A stretch of DNA of 12,638 nucleotides, taken from positions 1-12,638 of the forward strand of contig JAMPAW010000097.1 of the NCBI GenBank assembly GCA_023666975.1, in the 5' to 3' direction. This document shows, one piece after another, positions 6,455 to 12,638 of the stretch. Origin of the DNA: Clostridium sp. (GTDB lineage: Bacteria; Bacillota_A; Clostridia; Lachnospirales; Lachnospiraceae). Below the pieces are notes generated by a model that made no database searches, was not told the DNA's origin, and worked only from the letters and a program-made list of their open reading frames with translations. A program made the translations under genes and the position numbers. The first letter of the stretch is position 1. The number at the start of each line of letters is the position of its first letter.

Positions 6455-7777
6455 ATGCAGGATTTAGAAGAACAATTGCGGAACACACAGGTCGTCGTAT
6501 TAATGGGCGGCATGGGGACGCGTCTTGGAAAGTATTCCGGAAATATGCCAAAATCCATGGCGGACGTACATGGCAGGCCGTTTTTTGATTACCAGCTGCA
6601 GCTTTTAAAAAGCTGGGGATTTCAGAAATATCTATTTCTGGTCGGTTACCGTTCGGATGCGGTGGAAAATCATTATGGCGACGGAAGCAGCCAAAATATA
6701 CAGATTACCTATTCCCACGACGGGAAAGAACAGCTGGGGACCGGCGGCGCACTGAGAAATGCGGCTGCACATTTGGAGGACAGTTTCCTGCTGATTTATG
6801 GCGATTCCTTTATGGATATCAATTATTTAGAAGCAATCTATCGTTTCCGGAAAGGCTGCAAAAACGGCGCTGCGGGATTGATGACAATCCTTCGCAACCA
6901 AAACGCCTACGACAAAAGCAATGTTCTGTACAAAGAAGACGGCTGCTTTTTATATGACAAAAAAAATACGACTCCTGACATGCAGTATATCGACTACGGC
7001 GTGAGTATGCTGCAAAAATCCTGCATTCTGTCCTATGCGCAGGGACTTGCCTTTGACGTGGCGGAGCTTCTGACCCTGCTGTCAAAACAAGGCCGGCTCG
7101 TCCCGCAGCTTGTGTCAAAACGCTTCTATGAAATCGGGCGGCCGGAATCGCTGGACGAATTTCGAGGCTACGTCCGTCGGCGCTTTCTCGAACCCGCAAA
7201 AGCCGTGTTTTTAGACCGGGACGGCGTCATCAATGAAATTGTCTGGAACGAAGACACCGAACAGCTGGACTCCCCTCTGAAATGGGAGGAATTTCATTAT
7301 AAGCCAAAGGCATTGGAGGCCTTAAGCATATTGCAGGAAAAGGGCTATCTCTTATTTATCGTAACCAACCAGCCGGCGGCCGCAAAAGGGAAGGTCCGCC
7401 TCGAACAGCTATATGACATCAACACAGAGCTGCTGGAGGATTTAAAAGGACACGGGATACAAGTGGAAGCGGTTGCCATGTGTCCCCACCATCCCCAGGG
7501 AAGCCCTCATACCAAAGAGACGTTCCTGATCAAAAGCTGCGAGTGCCGGAAGCCAAAACCGGGATTACTGATGAAGCTCAAAGAAATATACTGCATCGAC
7601 TGGAGCAGCTCCTATATGGTCGGCGATTCTTATACGGACGTAAAAGCCGGGCAGGCGGCGGGCCTGAAAACCGTTTTCCTGGGCGATTACAAATGCGACA
7701 CATGCGCAAGGCTGGACTATCAAAAACCGGATCACATGATGAAAGACCTGGCGGAATTTGCCGCAAAGGCAGACTGA
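6455..7777 (+). CDS. Fused heptose-1-phosphate guanylyltransferase (HddC) and heptose-bisphosphate phosphatase (GmhB)
   Basis: A 440-residue two-domain protein. Residues about 12-240 form a GT-A nucleotidyltransferase: LMGGMGTRLGKY (16-27) is the nucleotide loop, Lys33 in NMPKSM contacts phosphate, and Asp117 in IYGDSFMD binds metal. Residues about 248-440 form a HAD-IIIA phosphatase of the GmhB type: FLDRDGVIN with Asp254 and Asp256, Thr304 in IVTNQ, a zinc site CPHHPQG...CECRKPKPG (Cys343, His345, Cys362, Cys364), Lys366, and VGDSYTD with Asp391. The phosphatase half would remove the 7-phosphate from heptose 1,7-bisphosphate, and the transferase half would then add GMP from GTP to make GDP-heptose. 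One polypeptide thus carries consecutive steps. The pair is separate in the Aneurinibacillus S-layer pathway. GDP rather than ADP is inferred from the HddA and HddC company. Confidence 0.88.
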   Translation: MQDLEEQLRNTQVVVLMGGMGTRLGKYSGNMPKSMADVHGRPFFDYQLQLLKSWGFQKYLFLVGYRSDAVENHYGDGSSQNIQITYSHDGKEQLGTGGALRNAAAHLEDSFLLIYGDSFMDINYLEAIYRFRKGCKNGAAGLMTILRNQNAYDKSNVLYKEDGCFLYDKKNTTPDMQYIDYGVSMLQKSCILSYAQGLAFDVAELLTLLSKQGRLVPQLVSKRFYEIGRPESLDEFRGYVRRRFLEPAKAVFLDRDGVINEIVWNEDTEQLDSPLKWEEFHYKPKALEALSILQEKGYLLFIVTNQPAAAKGKVRLEQLYDINTELLEDLKGHGIQVEAVAMCPHHPQGSPHTKETFLIKSCECRKPKPGLLMKLKEIYCIDWSSSYMVGDSYTDVKAGQAAGLKTVFLGDYKCDTCARLDYQKPDHMMKDLAEFAAKAD

Positions 7778-7806
7778 AAATTTTTTGAAAAGGAAAATCA
7801 ATTGTT

Positions 7807-8379
7807 ATGTACGAAACTTATGCAAAGCAGTATCTCGCAGAAACTATCCGGATTGCGCAGGACATAGATACCGTCCAGATCGGAAAGTGCGCGGAAATAC
7901 TGAAGGACACAAGAGATAATGCCGGACGGCTCTTCATTCTCGGAGTCGGCGGCAGCGCCGCAAACGCCTCCCACGCCGTAAATGATTTCCGGAAAATCGG
8001 CGGGATAGAAACCTATGCGCCGACAGACAACGTGTCCGAGCTGACCGCCCGCACCAATGATGAAGGCTGGGAAACTACTTTTATAGAATGGCTGAAAGTG
8101 TCCCACTTATCCTCAAAAGATGTATTAATGGTTCTCTCCGTCGGAGGAGGAAGCGAACATACATCGTTGAATATCGTAAATGCCTTGAAATACGGCAGAG
8201 AACAGGGCTGCAGGATTATTTCCATCGTCTCCAGGGACGGCGGATATTCCAAAAAAATCTCCGACGCCTGTGTATTGATCCCGGTCGTTGCCGATACACG
8301 CATCACGCCCCATGCAGAAGGGTGGCAGGGAGTGATCTGGCATCTTCTGGTAAATGCAATCGGCAGCGCACAGGAATAA
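7807..8379 (+). CDS. gmhA: SIS-domain phosphoheptose isomerase (GmhA-like)
   Basis: A 190-residue single SIS domain, the length of GmhA. It has LGVGGSAANASHAVNDF (45-61), matching the phosphate loop and the His of GmhA, then NDEGWE (84-89), LSVGGGSEHTS (110-120) and ITPHAEGWQ (166-174) with Gln174 and His179 near the C-terminus. GmhA converts sedoheptulose 7-phosphate to D-glycero-D-manno-heptose 7-phosphate, the first committed step. The second loop reads VGGGSEHT where Escherichia GmhA has a TSGNS-like segment, and the usual Glu after the first His is an Asp (Asp60), so this is a divergent member. Its place beside kinase, phosphatase and guanylyltransferase supports the role. Start ATG at 7807 follows AGGA by 12 nt, a slightly long spacing. 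The gap to the preceding gene is 29 nt. Confidence 0.85.
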   Translation: MYETYAKQYLAETIRIAQDIDTVQIGKCAEILKDTRDNAGRLFILGVGGSAANASHAVNDFRKIGGIETYAPTDNVSELTARTNDEGWETTFIEWLKVSHLSSKDVLMVLSVGGGSEHTSLNIVNALKYGREQGCRIISIVSRDGGYSKKISDACVLIPVVADTRITPHAEGWQGVIWHLLVNAIGSAQE

Positions 8380-8393
8380 AGGAAAAAAATACC

Positions 8394-9107
8394 ATGAAAT
8401 TTGAAGATTTAAAAATTGCTATTTATGCGGACGGCGCGGACATAGACGTCATGCGCCAGGAATACAGCAAGGGTATTGTAAAGGGCTTTACCACCAATCC
8501 GTCGCTGATGAAAAAAGCAGGCGTACAGAGCTACACCGAATTTGCCAAAACCGCGCTAACGCAGATTACAGACCTGCCCATCTCCTTCGAGGTTTTTGCA
8601 GACGATTTTGACGGCATGAAAAGGGAGGCAAGAATCCTGTCTTCCTATGGCAAAAATGTGTTTGTCAAGATCCCTGCCACCAATTCCCTGGGCGAATCCA
8701 GCATCGGATTAATACGGGAGCTTTCCGCGGAAGGCATTAAATTAAACGTGACAGCCCTGTTTACGGTCCGACAGGTGAAAGCTGCCGTAGATGCGTTTTC
8801 CCCAGGCACGGAGAATATTATATCCGTGTTTGCCGGGAGGATCACGGACACCGGCGTGGACGCGGAAGAGATCATGAAGGAAACAGTCCGAATCTGCCGC
8901 GGGAAACCCGGAACCAAAAGCCTCTGGGCGAGCTGCCGCGAGGTGTTCAACATCATACAGGCCGACCGGTGCGGCGCAGACATCATCACCGTGACGGAGG
9001 ATATCATGAAAAAGCTGCCCCTCCTCGGAAAGGATCTGGAGGAATATTCCGTGGAAACTGTGCAGCTGTTTGTGCGGGACGGGCGGAGCCTTGGGTTTGT
9101 GATTTGA
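8394..9107 (+). CDS. Transaldolase / fructose-6-phosphate aldolase family protein
   Basis: A 237-residue class I aldolase barrel of the small transaldolase/FSA type. YADGADIDVM corresponds to the N-terminal Asp motif, GFTTNPSLMKKAG (31-43) is the family signature, FEVFAD lies at 65-70, and the Schiff-base lysine is Lys92 in VFVKIPATNSLG. LNVTALFTVRQV and SVFAGRITDTG follow in the expected order. Transaldolase moves a three-carbon unit between fructose 6-phosphate and erythrose 4-phosphate, producing sedoheptulose 7-phosphate, the substrate of GmhA. Its place directly after gmhA suggests a dedicated precursor supply. The ATG at 8394 follows AAGGA by 10 nt. The same frame is open back to 8088, but that would overlap most of the second half of gmhA and adds non-homologous residues. 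This is the last gene of the GC-richer block. Confidence 0.85.
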   Translation: MKFEDLKIAIYADGADIDVMRQEYSKGIVKGFTTNPSLMKKAGVQSYTEFAKTALTQITDLPISFEVFADDFDGMKREARILSSYGKNVFVKIPATNSLGESSIGLIRELSAEGIKLNVTALFTVRQVKAAVDAFSPGTENIISVFAGRITDTGVDAEEIMKETVRICRGKPGTKSLWASCREVFNIIQADRCGADIITVTEDIMKKLPLLGKDLEEYSVETVQLFVRDGRSLGFVI

Positions 9108-9170
9108 GGCAGGGGATATCTTTGGGAAACTATAATTGGATGTTGGAACAGGAAGGTACTTTTATAGGTT

Positions 9171-10259
9171 ATGAATATTGTTATCAATGCTGTATTGGCT
9201 AATATAGAGCCGCGAGGGCCTGGCAAATACATAAGTAATCTGCTTAAAGGATTATCGGAACTGGATAGTCAGAACCAATATTATATATATTATGGAAGCT
9301 GGATGTCCCAGTATTCTTTTTTGCATATTAAAAAAACAAACTTTCACTTTATTGAGTTAAAAATAAAAAACAATCAAATTACACGAAACTGGTTTTTAGC
9401 AGTACATCTGCCTCTTCTCTGTAAAAAGTGGAAACCGGATGTTCTTTTCCTGATTGATACTCAAGCCATAATAATCAAGCCTTGCCGTCTGGTTTCGACA
9501 ATACATGACTTGGCTGAATTTGAAATACCAGAAAAATATCCACCGCTTCAGGCATTAATCCGCCGCTGTATCGTCAGGCGACAGATAAGACTGTCTGACC
9601 ACATTATAACCGTCTCAAAATATTCCAAAAAGGACATTTGCAGGCGCTTTCATATCCCAGACAACAAAGTAACTGTGACATATAACTCCTTTCAGTTTTC
9701 TTCGAAGCGGGAAAAGAAAGCACCCCAACCATATTTCCTTTTTGTGAGCGAGGTGGAACGCGCCAAAAACTTACCGGTATTGTTAAAAGCATTCGCCAAA
9801 TTAGAGCCGGATATACAACATAAGTTTAAAATAAAAGTTGTCGGCAAAAAAGGAAACGATTATCCGCATTCAATGCAGCTAATTGAACAGTTGCAGTTAA
9901 ATAAAAAAGTGAATTTCTACGGTTATGTCAGTGACCAAGAATTAGAAGATTTATATGCTCAATGCTATGCTTTTATTTTCCCTTCGTTATTTGAAGGATT
10001 TGGTATTCCAGTTCTTGAAGCAATGGGGAACGGAGTACCTGTGATTTGCTCGGACTCCTCTTCTCTCCCCGAAGTGGGTGGGGACGCCGTTTTGACTTTT
10101 GATCCCTTAAATGAAAACGAGCTGGCTGAGCAGATAAAAAAAATTGTTACTGATGACACCTTACGAACGCGAATGATAACAGCAGGCTACAAAAGAGCTG
10201 TGTTTTTTACAAGCGACGAAAATATTTTAAAAACGCACCAAGTGCTGACTTCAAAATAA
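9171..10259 (+). CDS. GT4 family glycosyltransferase (group 1)
   Basis: A 362-residue GT-B enzyme. MNIVINAVLANIEPRGPGKY opens with the acceptor-side glycine loop. STIHDLAEFEIPEKYP and IITVSKYSKKDI are characteristic of the mannosyl/rhamnosyl group-1 transferases. The C-terminal donor domain begins near YFLFVSEVERAKN and contains SLFEGFGIPVLEAMGNG with the Glu275-X7-Glu283 motif and SSSLPEVGGDAV. It probably adds a sugar to the lipid-linked repeat unit on the cytoplasmic side; a heptose from the upstream pathway is a reasonable but untested donor. GGAAGG lies 14 nt before the ATG, a weak spacing. A and T are clearly more frequent here than in the preceding heptose genes, so this part may have a separate origin. 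No terminator separates it from the transaldolase. Confidence 0.9.
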   Translation: MNIVINAVLANIEPRGPGKYISNLLKGLSELDSQNQYYIYYGSWMSQYSFLHIKKTNFHFIELKIKNNQITRNWFLAVHLPLLCKKWKPDVLFLIDTQAIIIKPCRLVSTIHDLAEFEIPEKYPPLQALIRRCIVRRQIRLSDHIITVSKYSKKDICRRFHIPDNKVTVTYNSFQFSSKREKKAPQPYFLFVSEVERAKNLPVLLKAFAKLEPDIQHKFKIKVVGKKGNDYPHSMQLIEQLQLNKKVNFYGYVSDQELEDLYAQCYAFIFPSLFEGFGIPVLEAMGNGVPVICSDSSSLPEVGGDAVLTFDPLNENELAEQIKKIVTDDTLRTRMITAGYKRAVFFTSDENILKTHQVLTSK

Positions 10260-10312
10260 TACACATTAATCAGTGTTTTCTTAGATTATATGCGGGGAAA
10301 GGCAGTGGAACG

Positions 10313-11155
10313 ATGTGTCCTTCTGTATACATAATTTTAGTTAATTATTGCGGCAAAAAAGACACTGTTGAATGTATCGAAAGCATTCATAATATGTGTA
10401 CCTACCCAAATTATAAAATAATAGTAGTGGATAATTCTCCAAACAACGATATCAATAACCTAAATAGTGCATCACTATCCAGCATTATATTGATCAAAAG
10501 TGATAACAATGGTTTTGCTGCAGGATGTAACCTTGGCATAAAAAGAGCTCTTTATGAAAAGGCTGACTATATTCTCCTGCTAAATAATGACACTACCGTA
10601 AAATCTCCTGATTTGATCGAGCAGCTCTTAAAAGGGTTTAAAGGCAATGTTGGAATGGTCGGTGGAAAAATATACTATTATACATCGCCTGATTTAGTTT
10701 GGTACGAAGCTGGATACCTTTCACCAATCAGGCTTCGGGCTAAAAACAGGAAAAAACAGGGGATAAATAATGTCACATTTATTACAGGATGTATGCAAAT
10801 GATCAAAGCCGATGTCTTTAAACACGTTGGCTACATAAATGAAGATTATTTCCTCACCTATGAAGATGCCGATTATTGCATACAGCTTATTAAAAAGGGA
10901 TATAAATTGGTTTATAATTCCACGGCACAAATTTACCATAAAGTTGGCAGAAGCAACCAGCCAGGCACGGCTTCTTCCATCTACTACAGCAACCGGGCGC
11001 GTTATATATTTTTAAAGAAATATCATCAGTGCAATATTCTTGCTCTTATTGATTATCACATTGAACTACTAATTAAGCTTTTACTGTATAGAGGGGCTAA
11101 AAAACAGGCGATCAAGCAAGTTTATCAAGTTATAAGAAAGAAAAGGTGTCCGTAA
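10313..11155 (+). CDS. GT2 family glycosyltransferase (WbbL/rhamnosyltransferase-like)
   Basis: A 280-residue GT-A inverting transferase. VYIILVNYCGKKDTVECIESI and IIVVDNSPNND form the nucleotide-binding start, DNNGFAAGCNLGI (64-76) is the family signature, and LLLNNDT (88-94) carries the metal-binding Asp93. FITGCMQMIKADVF and NEDYFLTYEDADYCIQL (176-192) hold the likely catalytic acidic cluster. The C-terminus is basic and partly hydrophobic, suggesting membrane contact. It likely extends the repeat unit; rhamnose is the common donor for this subgroup, but the sequence does not decide it. AAAGG lies 10 nt before the ATG. The 53-nt gap before it holds no evident signal. It ends with TAA directly followed by the TTG start of the polymerase gene. 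Confidence 0.9.
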   Translation: MCPSVYIILVNYCGKKDTVECIESIHNMCTYPNYKIIVVDNSPNNDINNLNSASLSSIILIKSDNNGFAAGCNLGIKRALYEKADYILLLNNDTTVKSPDLIEQLLKGFKGNVGMVGGKIYYYTSPDLVWYEAGYLSPIRLRAKNRKKQGINNVTFITGCMQMIKADVFKHVGYINEDYFLTYEDADYCIQLIKKGYKLVYNSTAQIYHKVGRSNQPGTASSIYYSNRARYIFLKKYHQCNILALIDYHIELLIKLLLYRGAKKQAIKQVYQVIRKKRCP

Positions 11156-12595
11156 TTGTCTCCTGCATCTTGTGTAAAAATACAAATATGCAAATCAGAT
11201 AGAGCGTTTTGGAAGGTAATTATCACAATAATTATCTTTACAATTGTACAAGATTTATTTTGCGCTTTTTTACTAAAAATCGGAGTATCTGTTTTTTCTT
11301 TGAAATGCGTCTTTTATCTAAAAGAGGCTATCATTTTAGCTTTAGGCGCATATTGCTTTTTGGATCTGCTTCTGAAAAGTAATTTTCATATCAAAATAAC
11401 AGAATGCCTCGTTATTATATTTTTGGCGGTGATCTTGATTTATATCATTATTGGTACATTCCGGAATGGAATATATGGCTCGTTATTGGGAAGTCGGCAG
11501 TATATAATACCAATGATGATGCTGTTCATAGGAATACACATTGGGAAAAGTTTATTTACCTTCAATAATTACTTTATTAAATTTAAAAATCTCGTAAAAA
11601 ATTTTTCTGTTTTTTTAATTATTACTACTTTGATAGAACGATTTTTAGTCCCTGTTTCGTTTTGGGAATGGATCGATATGAACTTATTTTCTTACTGGGT
11701 AAAAAGAGGTATTTTAACATACGTTGGAAAAAATGATCTTATCCAAAACTTTTATACGGCAGATTCCCGAAGAGCTGTTGGCGTAGCTGGTGAACCTCTT
11801 CTTTTGGCCTATTATATGATCCCTTTATTTTGGATGCTTTTGATTTTTGCTCTTTTTCTTCCCAATAAACGTGAACGCCAAAAATGCGGGGGCTTGACTA
11901 TAGGAATATTTCTTTGTCAAATATTTACGTTGACCAGAGCCATAATAATATGCGAACTTACGGTCATTGCATTTATTACCTTGTTTATTGCCCTTCGCTT
12001 ACGCAAAATATATAAACCTAAATTAATTTTAACTATTTTGCTATGCGGATGCATTTTTGTCGTAGCCTATTGGGATAAAATATACAGTTTAATATATAAA
12101 ACACTAAACAATTTAGATGGCGGGTCAGCTGGCATGCATTTGCACCAATTAAAAATCGGGCTCTCATATGTAATGAAATTTTGGTATGGCTTAGGCTCTG
12201 GAACTGGAAGTAATATGGTTGCTTTCACCGGTATCAAAAACCTGACAACAGAATTTGCATATTCCAATTTGATTGTCGATTTAGGTATGATAGGATGCAT
12301 TTTATACATTTCAATTGCATTACACTGTTTTAGTATTTTTTTTAAGCATGGCTTTTCTGCTCCAAACAGCCCGCTGCGTATTATGAGTATTGCAAATGCC
12401 CTTATCATAATCACTTGGCTGCTTACAGGTATTTTTTCCCCACAAATGTGGGGAATGAAATCCGTGCTATTTACATGGCTGTCCATTGGAATCAATTGCG
12501 GGATGATAGATAATAAAAGCTGGCATTGTACAAAGCAGTATCAGCGGGCACATAACCTATCTACTATTTACACGGCTACAAATCTTCACAAATAA
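11156..12595 (+). CDS. wzy: Wzy-like O-antigen/capsule polymerase
   Basis: A 479-residue protein with about ten to twelve hydrophobic segments spread over its length. Family-type features are SRRAVGVAGEPLLLAYY (205-220), TLTRAI (258-263), the loop GGSAGMHLHQLKIGL (322-336) and YGLGSGTGSN then TEFAYSNLIVDLG (344-377). Such proteins polymerise flipped repeat units on the outer face of the membrane. The start is a TTG directly after the preceding TAA; AAAAGGTG (11141-11148) sits 7 nt upstream, and the first in-frame ATG is over 110 codons later, past several membrane segments. The C-terminal 30 residues are hydrophilic. A ligase or another O-antigen-ligase-like protein cannot be excluded. It is AT-rich like its two upstream neighbours. 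Together with the polymerase-like gene at the left edge it gives the locus two candidate polymerases. Confidence 0.85.
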   Translation: MSPASCVKIQICKSDRAFWKVIITIIIFTIVQDLFCAFLLKIGVSVFSLKCVFYLKEAIILALGAYCFLDLLLKSNFHIKITECLVIIFLAVILIYIIIGTFRNGIYGSLLGSRQYIIPMMMLFIGIHIGKSLFTFNNYFIKFKNLVKNFSVFLIITTLIERFLVPVSFWEWIDMNLFSYWVKRGILTYVGKNDLIQNFYTADSRRAVGVAGEPLLLAYYMIPLFWMLLIFALFLPNKRERQKCGGLTIGIFLCQIFTLTRAIIICELTVIAFITLFIALRLRKIYKPKLILTILLCGCIFVVAYWDKIYSLIYKTLNNLDGGSAGMHLHQLKIGLSYVMKFWYGLGSGTGSNMVAFTGIKNLTTEFAYSNLIVDLGMIGCILYISIALHCFSIFFKHGFSAPNSPLRIMSIANALIIITWLLTGIFSPQMWGMKSVLFTWLSIGINCGMIDNKSWHCTKQYQRAHNLSTIYTATNLHK

Positions 12596-12608
12596 GGCAG
12601 AAAATATT

Positions 12609-12638
12609 ATGAGCAGGAAATGGGTAACTATTTTTCCA
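12609..12638 (+). CDS. Start of a further operon gene (only 10 codons in window)
   Basis: An ATG at 12609 opens a frame reading MSRKWVTIFP to the window edge. AAGG overlaps the stop of the preceding gene about 10 nt upstream, and the gap is only 13 nt, so a co-transcribed gene is likely. Ten residues are too few to name a product. Confidence 0.5.
   Translation, partial: MSRKWVTIFP

Noticed and set aside
8088..8393. Upstream extension of the transaldolase frame
   Set aside because: It overlaps gmhA in another frame and adds residues unlike any transaldolase. The ATG at 8394 has its own ribosome site and begins the family homology.
9131..9136. TATAAT before the GT4 gene as an internal promoter
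   Set aside because: No acceptable -35 at 16-18 nt (nearest TTGAGG is 21 nt away, TTGTGA 28 nt) and no extended -10.
12067..12495. 142-codon antisense frame within the Wzy-like gene
   Set aside because: Antisense shadow in AT-rich membrane-protein DNA with no domain or ribosome site evident.

Overview
The window looks like a polysaccharide (capsule/exopolysaccharide) locus of a Gram-positive anaerobe, most likely a Clostridia/Lachnospiraceae-type gut bacterium. That is an inference from strong AGGAGG-type ribosome binding sites, GTG and TTG starts, sigma-A promoters, a Tn916-like tyrosine recombinase and the gene families. No rRNA, tRNA, CRISPR array or insertion sequence was seen.

Layout. 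A leftward operon (minus strand, 1-1834) encodes a DUF1972/group-1 glycosyltransferase overlapping a multipass Wzy-like polymerase that runs off the left edge. A rightward operon (plus strand, 3532 to the right edge) encodes a WecG/TagA/CpsF glycosyltransferase, an extended SDR sugar epimerase, a GDP-D-glycero-alpha-D-manno-heptose pathway (HddA kinase, a fused HddC guanylyltransferase-GmhB phosphatase, a GmhA-like isomerase, and a transaldolase that could supply sedoheptulose 7-phosphate), a GT4 and a GT2 glycosyltransferase, a second Wzy-like polymerase, and the first ten codons of another gene. From about 9,110 on the DNA is visibly more AT-rich than the heptose block, so the locus looks mosaic.

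The most striking feature lies between the two divergent operons. Perfect 22-bp inverted repeats (1925-1946 and 3467-3488) enclose a 1,520-bp segment. It carries a complete tyrosine recombinase gene, a rho-independent terminator behind that gene, three TGACCAC motifs that look like arm-type binding sites, and one strong extended -10 promoter (3387-3415) pointing outward across the right repeat. No promoter is visible between the left repeat and the left operon. The simplest reading is a self-contained invertible switch: as drawn, the promoter fires the rightward heptose operon; after inversion it would fire the leftward operon instead. The terminator would insulate whichever operon lies behind the recombinase. 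Each operon has its own polymerase, so the cell could alternate between two surface glycans. Inversion itself is inferred from sequence architecture and has not been shown.

A second notable region is the 207-nt gap before hddA (5271-5477). It is rich in perfect short hairpins, contains a mutually exclusive pairing, and ends in an inverted repeat overlapping the hddA ribosome binding site.
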